64,000 bases of DNA from Chara braunii. Lineage: Eukaryota > Streptophyta > Charophyceae > Charales > Characeae. The stretch spans positions 1,464,297-1,528,296 of the forward strand of contig BFEA01000256.1 of NCBI GenBank assembly GCA_003427395.1. The letters run 5' to 3'. Of the stretch, positions 1-12,301 are shown one piece after another. The notes below the pieces were generated by a model, which did no database searches, was not told where the DNA came from, and was given only the letters and a program-made list of their open reading frames with translations. Each line of letters begins with the position of its first letter. Positions within the stretch are counted from its first letter, which is position 1. A program made the translations under genes and the position numbers.

Positions 1-3000
1 TTTTTTTTTTTTTTTTTTTTCTTCGTTGTTCAGGGCCTCTCTTCTTGCGTCTGACCGGCCGACGAGGTCACCCATTTGCCCAAATTCCTCATTTTGAATT
101 GATATGGCTCCGATATCTTGCCATTCAAATCTCATGTTATTTCTGGAAAAAAAAAAAAAAAAAAAAAGAATTTGTGGTAACCTCCCGAGGTGACCGCAAA
201 TTCCCAACCCCCATGGCCTCTCACACCGCTGACAAAAGGGTTCGGGAATAAGTTATTTGCGAAATTGTGCACCCAGTGTGACTACCCCTCGAGCCCATTT
301 TTGGGGGATTTTGAGGAATATGCGGTTTTGGTTCCGAAGTGTCAGCGTGCGCTGAGATAGTGAGCTATACCATCTCAAGCCATACTCACAATAGCACACA
401 TTTTCAGAAAATCGTCAATTTTGGTGATTTTTGGGTCACAAGGGCCACGCATTTTGCATTTTCACGCGAATGGACACGTAAATGTCAGCGGCCTGGACAG
501 CTGCGAGGTTACATATTTTGCGGGGACCTATGCAAGTCCGTACAACTGCATATTACTTTTAGACCTATTCATTTATGGAATCCAAAAAGACGAATCGATG
601 TTTGGTGGGCAGACTCTCATATTAAAAATTAAAAAAAAAAACATGAAGGGATGAATTTTTATGCATCGTGCTGTGTGACCCCTCGGCCTGTCTAATCTGA
701 TTCGAAGACCAGGTTGAGACTATGTACTTTCAGAATTGTGACGTATGCGGTTGTGCTGTGTGACCGGGCGGTGCTGTATAATCGCAAATTGGATCACATA
801 TAAGGGCACGCTCACATTGCGGTACCAAAACCTTATATTCTTAAAAAATACAGATGCCTGATTTGGGGATATAGTGGAGGCGCCAGTCACAGAGTGTCCC
901 CAAACCACCCATTCCACGGTCGTGGTAGGTAAGCCAGTGCGAAATTGCGGAGGTCGCCAGTTGCAACGCGCCGACCCTTTTTCCCTCAACTTTTTTTTTT
1001 TTTTTTTTTTTTTCGTTGTTCAGGTACTATCTTTTTGCGTCTGACCGGCCGACGAGATCACCGATTTGCCGAAATTCCTCATTTTCAATTGATATGGCGC
1101 CGATATCTTGCCATTCCATTCTCAAGCCATTTCTGAAAAAAAAAAAAAAAAAAGAATAAGGAATTTGCGGTAAACTTCCGAGATTACCGCAAATTCCCAA
1201 CCCCCGCGGCCTCTCAGGCCGCTGACAGAAGGGTTCGGGAATAAGTGATTTGCGAAATTGTGCACCCAGTGTGATTACCCATCGACCCCATTTTTGGGGG
1301 ATTTTGGGGAATATGCGGTTTTGGTACCGCAGTGTGAGCGTGCCCTCAGATCGTGTGCTATACCATCTCAGGCCGTACTCACACTAGCACATATTTTCGA
1401 AAAATCGTGTTTTTAGTTCATTTTTGGGTCACAAGGGCCACACATTTTGCATTTTCACGCAAATGGACACGTAAATGTCAGCAGCCTGGACAACCGCAGG
1501 GTTACATATTTTGCGGGGACCTATGCAAGTCTTCACAACTGCATATTTCTTGTAGACCTATTCATTTATGGAATCCAAAAAGGCAAATCGATGTTTGGTG
1601 GGCAGACTCTCTTATTAAAAAAAAAAAAAAAAAAACATGAAGGGATAAATTTTTATGCATTGTGCTGTGTGACCCATTGGCTTGTATAATCTCATTCGAA
1701 GACCAGGTCGAGACTATGTACTTTCTGTTTTGAGACGTATACGGGTGTGCTGTGTGGCTGGAAGGTGCCGTATAATCGCAAATTGACTCACATATAAGAG
1801 CACGCTCACACTGCGATACCAAAACTGCATAATCTTAAAAAATACGGATGCCTGATTTGGGGATATAGTGGAGGCGCCAGTCACACTTTGTCCCCAAACT
1901 ACCCATTCCACAGTCGCGGTAGGTCGGCCAGTGCGAAATTGCGGAGGTCTCAAGTCATACGGCGCCGACCCTTTTTCCTTTAACTGTTTTTTTTTTGTTT
2001 TTTCTTCTTCGTTGTTCAGGGACTTTCTTCTTGCGTCTGACCGGCCGGCGAGGTAACCCATTTGCCCAAATTCCTCATTTTCAATTGATATGTCTCCGAT
2101 ATCTCGCCATTCCATTCTCATGTTATTTCTGAAAATATATATATATATAAAAAAAAGAAATTTGCGGTAATCTCCCAAGGTTACTGCAAATTCCCAACCC
2201 TCGCGGCCTCTCAGGCTGTTGACAAAAGGGTTCGGGAATAAGTGATTTGCGAAATCGTGCACCCAGTGTGAGTACCCCTCGACCCCATTTTAGGGGGATT
2301 TTAAGGAATATGCGGTTTTGGTACCGCAGTGTAAGCGTGCCCTGAGATAGTGAGCTATACCATCTCAGGCCATACTCACACTAGAACACATTTTCAGAAA
2401 ATCGTAAATTTATGTGATTTTTTGGGTCACAAGGGCCACACATTTTGCACTTTCACGCAAATGGACACCTAAATGTCAGCGGCCTGGACAGCCGGGGGGT
2501 TATATATTTTGCGGGGACCTATGCAAGTCCCCACAACGGCATATTTCTTTTAGACCTATTCATTTCTGGAATAAAAAAAGACAAATCGATGTTTGGTGGG
2601 CAGACTCTCATATTAAAAAAAAAAAAAAAAAACATGAAGGGATAAATTTTTATGCATCGTGCTGTGTGACCCCTCGGCCTGCATAATCTCATTCGAAGAC
2701 CAGGTTGAGACTATGTACTTTCAGAATTGTGACGTATGCGGGTGTGCTGTGTGATTGGGAGGTGCCGTATAATCGCAAATTGGCTGACATATAAGGGCAT
2801 GCTCACACTGCGGTACCAAAACCATATATTCTTACAAAATACGGATGCCTGATTTGGGGATATAGTGGAGGCGTCAGTCATACTGTGTTCCCAAACCACC
2901 CATTCCACGACCGAGGTAGGTCGGGTAGTGTGAAATTACGGAGGTCGCCAGTCACACGGCGCCGACCATTTTTCCCTCAACTAGTTTTTTTTTTTTTTTT

Positions 3001-4803
3001 TTCTTCGTTGTTCCGGGACTCTCTTCTTGCGTCTGACCCGCCGACGAGGTCACCCATTTGCCCAAATTCCTCATTTTCAATTGATATGACGCCGATATCT
3101 CGCCATTCCATTTTTAAGTCATTTATGAAAAAATAAATAAATAAAATGAGCAATTTAAGGTAACCTCCAAAGGTTACCGCAAATTCCCAACCTCGGCCTC
3201 TCAGGCCGCTGACAAAAGGGTTCGGGAATAAGTGGTTTGCAAAAATATACATGAGAGTGACTACCCCTCGACCCCATTTTTGGGGGATTTTGGGGAATAT
3301 GCGGTTTTGGTACCGCAGTGTGAGCGTGCTATGAGATAGTGAGCTATACCATCTCACGCGATACTCACACTAGCACACATTTTCAGAAAATCGTAAATTT
3401 AGGTGATTTTTTGGGTCACAAAGGCCACACATTTTGCATTTTCACGCAAATGGACACATAAATGGGCACGTAAATGTCATCGGCCTGGACAGCCGCGGGG
3501 TTACATATTTTGCGTGGACCTATGCAAGTCCCCACAAATGCATATTTCTTTTTGACGTATTCATTTATGGAATAAAAATAGACTAATCGATGTTTGGTGG
3601 GCAGACTCTCATACTTAAAAAAAAAAAAAAAAAAAAACATGAAGGGATTGAATTTTTATGCATCGTTCTATGTGACCCCTCGGCCTGTATAATCTCATTC
3701 GAAGACCAGGTCGAGACTATGTACTTTCTGTTTTGTGACGTATACGGGTGTGCTGTGTGACTGGGAGGTGCCGTATAATCGCAAATTGGCTCACATATAA
3801 GGGCACGCTCACACTTCGGTACCAAAACCGTATATTCTTAAAAAATATGGATGCTTGATTTGGGGATATAGTGGAGGCGTCAGTCACACTGTGTCCCTAA
3901 ACCACCCATTCCACGGTCGTGGTAGGTCGGGCAGTGCGAAATTGCGAAGATCGCCAGTCACACGGCGCCCTTTTTCCTCAACTGTTTTTTTTTTTTTTTT
4001 TTTTTCTTCGTTGTTTAGGGACTCTCTTCTTGCGTCTGACTGGCCGACGAGGTCACCGATTTGCCCAAATTCCTCATTTTGAATTGATATGGCGTCGATA
4101 TCTTGCCATTTCATTCTCAAGTCATTTATGAAAAAAAAAAAAAAAAGAATAAGGAATTTGCGGTAAACTCCCGAGGTTACCGCGAATTCCCAACCCCCGC
4201 GGCCTCTCAGGCCGCTGACAAAAGGGTTCGGGAATAAGTGGTTTGCGAAAATGTGCACCCAGTGTGACTACCCCTCGACCCCATTATTGGGGGATTTTGG
4301 GGAATATGCGGTTTTGGTACCGCAGTGTGAGCGTGCCATGAGATAGTGAGCTATACCATCTCAGGCCATACTCACACTAGCTCTCATTTTCAGAAAATCG
4401 TAAATTTAGGTGATTTTTTGGGTTACAAGGGCCACACATTTTGCATTTTCACGCAAATGAACACGTAAATGGACACGTAAATGTCAGCGGTCTGGACAGC
4501 CGCGGGGTTACATATTTTGGGTGGACCTATGCAAGTCCCCACAACTGCATATTTCTTTTAGACTTATTCATTTCTGGAATAAAAAAAGACAAAGCGATGT
4601 TTGGTGGGCATACTCTCGTATCAAAAAAAAAAAAAAAAAAACATGAAGGGATGAATTTTTATGCATCGTGCTGTGTGACCCCTCGGCCTGTATAATCTCA
4701 TTCGAAGACCAGGTCGATACTATGTACTTTCTGTTTTGTGACGTATACGGGTGTCCTGTGTGACTCGGAGGTGCCGTATAATCGCAAATTGACTCACATA
4801 TAA

Positions 4804-5345
4804 GGGCACGCTCACACTGCGGTACCAAAACCGCATATTCTTAAAAAATACGGATGCCTGATTTGGGGATATAGTGGAGGCCCCAGTCACACTGTGTCCC
4901 CCAACCACCCATTCTACGGTCGCGATAGGTCGGGCAGTGCGGAATTGCGGAGGTCGCCAGTCACACGGCGCCGACCCTTTTTCCTCAACTTTTTTTTTTT
5001 CTGTTTTGTTGTCTTCGTTATTCAGGGACTCTCTTCTTGCGTCTGACCGGCCGACGAGGTTAATCATTTGCCCAAATTCCTCATTTTCAATTGATATGGC
5101 GCCCATATCTTGCCATTCCATTCTCAAGTCATTTATGAAAAAAAAAAGAAAAAAGAATAAGGAATTTGCGGTAACCTCCCGAGGTTACCGCAAATTCCCA
5201 ACCCCCGTGGCCTCTCAGGCCGCTGACAAAAGGGTTCAGGAATAAGTGATTTACGAAAGTGTGCACCCAGTGTGACTACACCTCGACCCCATTTTTAGAG
5301 GATTCTGGGGAATATGCTGTTTTGGTACCGCAGTGTGAGCGTGCC
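4804..5345. repeat. Inverted-arm segment inside a satellite unit (representative)
   Basis: The left arm at 4804-4840 (GGGCACGCTCACACTGCGG onward) is the reverse complement of the right arm at 5310-5345 with about one mismatch. The same pair is present in every unit. At the end of the array the sequence after the last right arm (6341-6361) also resembles the reverse complement of the flank left of the left arm. The original inverted repeat was therefore longer than 36 bp. The unit looks like a tandemised terminal-inverted-repeat element. Confidence 0.8.
5161..5198. repeat. Perfect 17-bp hairpin in satellite unit
   Basis: The arms GGAATTTGCGGTAACCT (5161-5177) and its exact reverse complement (5182-5198) flank the four bases CCCG. 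The other units carry the same dyad with one to a few changes (near 169, 1158, 2158, 3150, 4154 and 6157). Confidence 0.85.
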
Positions 5346-6634
5346 ATGAGGTAGTGAGCTATACCATCTCAGACCATACTCACACTAACACATATTTTCA
5401 GAAAATCGTAAATTTAGGTGATTTTTTGGGTCACAATGGCCATACATTTTGTATTTTCACGCAAATGGACACGTAAATGTCAGCGGCCTGGACAACCGCG
5501 GGGTTACATATTTTGCGTGGACCTATGGAAGTCCCCATTACTGCATATTTCTTTTAGACTTATTCATTTCTGGAATAAAAAAAGACAAATCGATGTTTGG
5601 TGGGCAGACTCTCGTATTAAAAACTAAAAAAAAAAAAACATGAAGGGATAATTTTTATGCATCGTGCTGTGTGACCCGTCGGCCTGTATAATCTCATTCG
5701 AAGACCAGGTCGATACTATGTACTTTCTGTTTTGTGACGTATACGGGTGTGTTGTGTGATTGGGAGGTGCCGTATAATCGCAAATTGGCTCACATATAAG
5801 GGCACGCTCACACTGCGGTACCAAAACCGCATATTCTGAAAAAATACGGATGCCTGATTTGGGGATATAGTGGAGGCGCCAGTCACACTGTGTCCCGAAA
5901 CCACCCATTCCACAGTCGCGGTAGGTCGGGTAGTGCGAAATTGCGGAGGTCGCCAGGCACACGGCGCCGACCCTTTTTCCTCAACTTTTTTTTTTTTTTT
6001 TTTTTTTGTCCGTTGTTCAGGGACTGTATTTTTGCGTCTGACCGGCCGACGAGGTCACCCATTTGCCCAAATTCCTCATTTTCAATTGATATGGCGCCGA
6101 TATCTTGCCATTCCATTCTCAAGTCATTTATGAAAAAAAAAAGAAAAAAGAATAAGGAATTTGTGGTAACCTCCGAGGTTACCGCAAATTCCCTACCCCC
6201 GCGGCCTCTCAGGCCGCTGACAAAAGGGTTCGGGAATAAGTGATTTGCGAAATTGTGCACCCAGTGTGACTACCCCTCGACCCCATTTTTTGGGGATTTT
6301 GGGGAATATGCGGTTTTGGTACCGCAGTGTGAGCGTGCCCTAATTTGCGATTACACGTGCCAATGTGAGTATGCACTCAGTCAGTATAAGTAGGGTGTTA
6401 TGCCTACATGGATATCAGTTTGAATGTGAGTGTGTTGTGCATGGCGCCTCAGAGGGTGTTGGCTTTAAACACTGTTGTCACTCGAGGACGACTCTCATGA
6501 AATATGCATATAATTGAGCCCTCCCCTTTACTTTGCCTGTGTGGCCAAAACACACATCCACATTTGATATCCAAATGTTCAGGTTTGTATCTGGGATAGG
6601 TTGTGGCCACATACAGTGTTGTATGGACGTCCTC

Positions 6635-6686
6635 TGTCTCTCTCTCTCTCTCTCTCTTTTGCACACACACACACACACACATACAC
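6635..6686. repeat. (CT)n followed by (CA)n microsatellite
   Basis: An almost pure CT run (about 6635-6657) is followed after a few bases by a CA run (about 6662-6686). Confidence 0.95.
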
Positions 6687-6756
6687 TCGACGAAGAGTGT
6701 CGCATTAAATTCATCTTCGGCATATCTTTGGAATAAAAAATTAGCAAAAAGATTGT

Positions 6757-6806
6757 CACACCGTTGAGCTGGCTCAACTCAATGGTGTAAGTGGGACTTG
6801 GCCCCG
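6757..6806. repeat. MITE-like terminus related to the element at 30589
   Basis: A 7-bp hairpin (GTTGAGC, loop TG, GCTCAAC) is followed by GTGGGACTTGGCCCC. The MITE at 30589-30754 has the same arrangement, a GTTGAG hairpin beside GGGGCCAAGTCCCACTA. Only one end was found here, so this is probably a truncated or diverged relative. Confidence 0.5.
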
Positions 6807-7067
6807 GGGTACTAGTACCAGCACCAACCTACCTTGAAACTCAAGTGATGTACTGTCTTTTTTTTTATGGGTAGGCAGCTCAACAAGGTAGCCTAAGCAA
6901 ACGACATATTTTCCATTGACAATTTTCATTTTCTGTTCCCGTTGCTATTATTTGTTGAGGGAGGCTTATAAGAATTCCATTAATAACGGGATTCTGCTTT
7001 GAGTTTAAGGGTAACGTCAAAATTGCAAGTCTTCGGCCTTTTCATGTGCATGAATGAGGACAATGTC

Positions 7068-7255
7068 GATGCGAAAAGTTAGACACGCCACGGTTTTCGC
7101 AAATGACAGAAAAAAAAAAGTTTTTTTATTCGAAAATTGGGAGCGAAAAGTTAGACACGCCCCGGTAACTTCAAACTCCTGGTTTTTGCAAATGACAGAA
7201 AAAAGAATGTTTTTTATTCGAAAATTGGGAGCGAAAAGTTAGACACGCCACGCGA
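7068..7255 (+). repeat. Tandem triplication at the start of E0's LTR
   Basis: The segment starting GCGAAAAGTTAGACACGCC occurs three times (about 7070, 7143 and 7231), separated by related sequence with GGTTTTTGCAAATGACAGAA and TTTATTCGAAAATTGGGA. The other copies of this LTR have a single version, so this is a local expansion of the first ~90 bp of the LTR. Confidence 0.8.
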
Positions 7256-8142
7256 GTCGTGGCCAATTTTTTTTTAATGTGACCAACTGTGTGTTCAGAG
7301 GAAGAATAGGGAGTGCATGGACGCTCAACTTTGAAGGCGCGTGTGATCTATTTTTCTTGTTGATGATTGTAAAGCTGACACAGTTGCCGACCAACTTTTA
7401 TTATTGATTTAAATTAGTACTAAGTGATTTTTTCCTTTGGTCAGTGCGTTTGACCGTGACCCGTGTGCACTCGCGCTGAGGCGGCCGCGTTATGGTTGGC
7501 GTCAGGTCCAATTACCGGTGTCAGGCATCAATGAGATTTACTTTTGACTTTATTTTGAGGCAGCAGTTGAATCCTCATAGAGCAAGATTCATCAGGAGAG
7601 AGGGTTATCATATTGGTCTAGGTGGTGTGGGCAACCATCGACATCGACATGGTGTGTGCGAGTGGAAGTCGACACAAGAGAAAGTTGGAAGTTTTTTCGT
7701 CTCCGGATATAAGTGGGGATCAAAATCGACAACGGCGGCCACATTCCTTGTTCTTTATTTTGGTGGATTGTTGTTCCGGGCAGAAGCGTTAGTGGGCTGC
7801 TTTCGGAGGTTCAGGGCGGTGCGTACGTCGGCACCACTAAGCCCCCTACCCATTTGACTTTTTGCCCTTGCTCCATGGTGATTATCGACGAGGGCACGTA
7901 CGTGGTCACTGTTGTGACCATTTGTAGTAGTGTCTGGTCGGTATTGTGACCATTTGTGCGCTAGAGGGGTAAAACCTCAGCGCACGAACATGTGGGACGA
8001 GTCGTACCTCCTGCATGTTTGGATTATAATTGTATACCGGTTAACGCCCCGCCTATAATGGGTCGCACAGGTGTCCGCTGACCACTAGGAGCTCGGACGT
8101 AGTTACAGGTTGACTCGACCCGCGCGAGCAAACCCAAGAGCC

Positions 8143-8190
8143 TAGCTCAGTGGGTACACTAATGAACTGTTGAAATACAGGTTTGCACCC
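8143..8190 (+). promoter_or_regulatory. tRNA-like A-box/B-box module
   Basis: TAGCTCAGTGGG (8143-8154) matches the Pol III A-box, and GGTTTGCACCC (8180-8190) resembles a B-box at roughly the right distance. No acceptor or anticodon stem is evident, so it is not a tRNA gene. It may be a SINE-derived piece of the LTR. Confidence 0.4.
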
Positions 8191-8599
8191 GAATGCATAT
8201 GTCATCAAGTGAACATAATAAAATAATTATGAATTGTTTGCGGCAGGTCAGGTTAATGTTGAGACCTCAAGGTCGTTGCCCTTCTTGTTAGACGTATGGT
8301 GGTCGTCGCGATGGTCGAGGACCTCAAGAAAAACACCTGTTTCGGTTGGTCCGTTGAGGTGCCTGCGTGTTCGGGATGCTGGTATAATTCCTCTATTGTG
8401 CCCATCGTGAAATGTGGACCAAGGAGTTAACTTGCATGCTGGCCCATGAGTGTTTAAACCACAAGGCGGAAGAACCCAGAGTGTCGGGACAGAGGAAGGT
8501 ATCAACAGCCCCCCCGCTTTCTCCTCTAATTTTCCGACTTTTCCGTTATTGGAACTAGGTCCGGTACCGTTTGGGGACCGGTACAGATATTAGTGGGCC

Positions 8600-8652
8600 T
8601 AGGTTAGTTGATACACCCTGACCGATGAAATACAAACCCGAGTTCAGACTAC
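8600..8652 (+). promoter_or_regulatory. tRNA-like A-box/B-box module, diverged
   Basis: TAGGTTAGTTGA followed by GAGTTCAGACTAC is the same module as at 8143 and 13288, with more changes. A third diverged copy lies near 8835-8892. Confidence 0.3.
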
Positions 8653-9639
8653 AGTGATACCAGACGAGTGAAATACTATAATTATGAATTACCCTGGGTC
8701 GGTTGGTTCGATGTTGATATCTCGAGGTTATGTCCCGACACTTGGTCCTTCGGGACATCTGTTAAATTGAAACGATACATGGATGATTACCATGACCCCT
8801 GGGTCAGGTTCTAAGGCCGGTTATGGAACCAACGAGCTAACTCAACCGTTACCCCCCTGAACTCTTGAAGTGCAGACCTGAGTCCAACCTCCACTGGAGC
8901 CAGGCGAGTGAAGTAAGTGGGAGCTTGCAACACAAGTGAAATACCATTGTTTCCTTTATTTATTTATTTTTATTATTTTTATTTGTTTGTTATTTTACTT
9001 AGTCCGTGAGGTGGAGCCAGGGCCTAGCCCCTGCTTATCGATCCAAGGTGCAGAGCCTCGTTGGCTGGCTGATCCAACCGAGAGACGGGGAGTTTGGTTG
9101 GGGCGCCACATCTGTTAGAATATAACGCAGGCATCCTGAGATAAGCTCGACGAGAGTGGGAATCTCATGTGGGAAGGGCAAAAATTATTCCGATCATAAT
9201 TTTCAGTGTGAATATAAGCTGGTGGAGGCTCGCAACGATACTGATGTTGAAATCATCCGTCAGACCAAGGTATAAGGGTGAAAGGCTAATCGTTTGGTAG
9301 TTGGATCCCTTTGAAGTTTTCCTAAAGATAGTTGGGGCAATTAGACAGTTTAACTACTCGGTTGTGGGACTGCGCAGTGCAAGTGAAGTCGATAGTAATA
9401 GGCAGTTGAAAGAGGACGAGTAGAAAGAGATGGCGAAGACGAAGGAGGACGAGATGAGTGTGGTGGAGGGGAAAACGCGTTGCTCACCCGATTCATAATG
9501 AAATCCGACGAGCACAAGACTGATATAGGGGTTTTGATCTCTGATGAACGCGACAATAATGACGAATTTTCGAATTAAAGTTTAGTTTTGGTTCTATGGG
9601 GTTCGGAGGCTTCACAGTGGTAATAAGAGATACTCGAGG

Positions 9640-10130
9640 TATGATTATCTACCTTCCCATGTTGTAGGGGAACATTCATTTTTTCCTTTGCACATTTGGA
9701 AAGTAGTGAGTATATGAGCATATGACCATAACAACTCACCCCACGTCATCATCGTGCTTGCTTTAAAGATCACCATCGTCATCACACCCGTTACAAAAAT
9801 TCCGCTCGTGAAGACCTTGGTCGTCGTCATAGTCTCGACGTTCTTCTTCATTACGGTGGAAATGTGCCTCGTTGTGACGAACGTGCTCACCTTGTTGTCG
9901 ATCAGGAAACATCTTATGGCTCGTGGTTCTTTTAATGATCCAAGTGCTTATGATCATCGTGGTGGTAGTACTTCATCAAGCAGTGCACCAATGAGTAGAC
10001 GAAAGAAAATAGGTGGGAGATAGAAGAGAAGAAGGTTACCTTCCTTCAACTGATGAAGTTGCACGATGTCGAACTGGAGCAGGCGAGAGGAAAAATGAAC
10101 AAGACGTCAACCATTAAGCACTGTCTTTTG
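9640..10130 (+). other. Degenerate stretch with open frame, identity unknown
   Basis: The longest frame (9754-10023, 89 aa) starts with a hydrophobic run and ends in a Ser/Gly/Arg-rich segment. A second frame is rich in Arg, His and Asp, which is the sort of composition seen in the leader of some gag genes, but no capsid or zinc-knuckle motif is visible. The stretch lies between E0's 5' LTR homology and its 3' interior. I do not recognise a product and treat it as decayed element sequence. Confidence 0.2.
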
Positions 10131-12301
10131 ACTATCGTAGACGAAAGATAAATAATTGTATGAAAAAAAGTAAATGATAAGGTATCTTCAATTCCTAAGT
10201 ATACATAAGACTGACATTGAGGGAAAAAACATATGAGATCTACTTTTTTTCTAAACCCAAATGGTTGTATATATATGTGTGGTATAAAAAGTCTAGGGGG
10301 TGATTTCTGCGTGTGTGAGTTAGACTCCCTATCTTAAAAGTGTGATATGTGGAATTCGTGCGCAAGTAATACGAGGTTAGGGATCTGATCGAGTCTTGGT
10401 TTTTTAGGCGACCAAATTTTGATTTTGTGGCACGTATAATCTGCGAGTTAGCTTGAGAACTCTTTGAGATGAGTTGTCTGATAGCATTTTGACAGAGACT
10501 ATAGCTGACTTCGTCCGTGAGGAAACAATGTTTTTTTTTGTGATATTCGATGATATCGTGACGATTTTTAATCTTTTGAGTTGTGCTTTTATAACTCTAA
10601 ATACATTGGAGACATTGGGATTATATCATTTTAGTTTGAGTTGAGATTGTTCAACTTCAAATATATATGTGACTTTGAGACTATGGTTGTCCTTTTTGAG
10701 TTGGAATATTCTCACTTTAAGTATATTGAAGATTTGAGATTCTCTCTTTTTGTGTGACGATCACAATCACTCTCACATGTGTGAACGTATCCTAATGTAT
10801 GATGACTTTTGTGAAAGGAATGCACCGCGTGTTTGTGAGTGTGAAATGTGTAAACAGTCTACTCTTCTATATACTTACGCAAACTTTCGTACGGATAGAC
10901 AAAAGACATAAATATAAGAAGGGGAGTGTAGTTTGTTTTTGTGAATTGGTGTGAAGGTCTCAATGAATCTATGTAATGGTGAGATCAAATGCTTATCCAT
11001 ACAATTTGTTTTTATGTTATCAAATTGTGACGACGACTCCTAAGTTGGTCTTTTAGTGATCAGTGTTTTTTATGGTTGACCCTCCTTCAAATGGAAGACG
11101 GTTAATGATTCTTTTTGGAATCATCTTCAAGTGAAAGGTGTTTTAATGATTTTATGGGTGATTCCCCTTCAGGTGGAACGTGGCTAAATGATTGAAATGG
11201 AAAATAGTCTAAATGGTAAAGTCTGATGAGAAGGATCAAGAAAATGGTTATTAATTGGTGAAATTTTTGGAATATCGCAAATATGGTAAAATTTTTGATA
11301 AATGTTTTTTAAGATGTGTGACTTACTTTGCTCTGATCAAGTTGGAGGTCTCGACCCTATGGATCTGACAGTGAATAATTTTATTTATGTAAAAGATGTT
11401 ATACGCTCTATGTTGTCCCATAGGGAGCGAGTAAATGCCTTCGAGTCGAACAAACCTCGGCGTAGTCCCGCAATAGGCCTCAGTTTATTGCGATACATCG
11501 TTCAACCACTACGATGCTAATCTTAAGACATGCACGATGATGCCAAACTAAAAGGTAGTTTTTAGCATCACTAGGGCACAACCCCCAGTGTTGATTGTTT
11601 ACCGGTGCAACCAGGCAGCGGACCTACGTCTCACGAACGGTAAGAATTGAGGGGTGTGGCCACCTTAGAGAGTTTTACTCTCGCGGGATGTTGGGGGGAT
11701 AAGAGTCGGTCAGAGTCCTGATAAAAGTCTTACCAGGAAAAACCGCCTATCGTTGTATAACCGACGAGGACACCGTCGCTAAAATAACAACGTGGCGGGT
11801 CATTGATCTGGATCGATTAACCAGATTATGGTGAACCAAAATGAAGACACAACTTACTTGTACGGCAGAAGAAGTTTATGATAAAGGTTTATATTTTTAT
11901 TGATATTTTTATGAAAAAGGTGAGTGTCTTATAAAGGTCTTGGTTAGGGTCTGCATCCTAAGTTATGACCCCGTACGCGGAACAATTATTAAATAGGACA
12001 CCCAATGATGAGCCGACAGTTGTCTAGGACAAAGGGAAGAGAAGTATTGAAAGTTTTATAACCGCATTTATGTTGTAGTACGCAACTTGTATACCTTCGC
12101 CCGATGTCAGGATAAAGGAGACCTAAACTAAACTTCTGGCAACATAGAATCGTGTTTGATACTAATCGATAGAACCCTCAAAACGAAGTCAATCAGCCGA
12201 TCCGATTGAATTTTCTCTCGTCAACATTTGAACTATGGTTTAACTCGTCGTGTTTGATTATTCGGAACGACGAGGGCATCACTTAAGGTGGTTCGGTAAA
12301 C
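10130..12301 (+). mobile_element. E0 interior, 3' part
   Basis: From about 10560 this matches E1's interior (10620-10830 with 24780-25000; 11300-11700 with 25540-25940) and E2's (11580-12301 with 44735-45470). All three share the stretch ACGATCACAATCACTCTCACA or the block around ACGTAACCTGGCAGCGGACC. No pol domain is visible. Bases just before the 3' LTR (GGTTCGGTAAAC) are not a classical polypurine tract. Confidence 0.6.

Larger units (their letters stand above)
1..6340. repeat. Satellite array, ~1.0-kb unit, about 6.3 copies
   Basis: The landmark GCGGTTTTGGTACCGCAG recurs near 322, 1315, 2312, 3301, 4308, 5316 and 6310, giving unit lengths of 989-1008 bp. The array runs off the left edge of the window and stops at a right inverted arm near 6340. 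Each unit carries a T-run of about 20 nt followed about 130 bp later by an A-run, a second A-run before CATGAAGGG, a near-perfect 17-bp hairpin, and a pair of ~36-bp inverted arms about 500 bp apart. Units differ by scattered substitutions and by homopolymer length. Short open frames in it are not conserved between units and none looks coding. This is seen directly; that it is heterochromatic satellite is inference. Confidence 0.93.
6341..7063. other. Spacer between satellite array and element E0
   Basis: This stretch holds two adjoining dinucleotide microsatellites and one MITE-like end. I see no gene. Long low-complexity frames such as the Arg-Glu or Cys-Val repeats here are only translations of the microsatellites. 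Confidence 0.6.
7064..9600 (+). repeat. E0 5' LTR (diverged, right end uncertain)
   Basis: This aligns by eye with E0's 3' LTR at several landmarks: the sequence after the first 170 bp (7236-7460 with 12390-12600), the segment with ACAAGGCGGAAGAACCC near 8460 (with 13660), and the segment near 9260-9340 (with 13830-13900). It contains three tRNA-like A/B-box modules. The small frames here (e.g. 7492-7857) have no recognisable product. Confidence 0.55.

Noticed and set aside
1714-2262. 182-codon minus-strand frame and similar frames in the satellite
   Set aside because: They run through poly(A)/poly(T) tracts, change frame between units and lack any domain.
6449-6777. Arg-Glu and Cys-Val repeat proteins on the minus strand
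   Set aside because: These are translations of the CT and CA microsatellites in different frames.
8143-8220. tRNA gene
   Set aside because: A- and B-box-like motifs are present, but no acceptor, D or anticodon stems could be formed.
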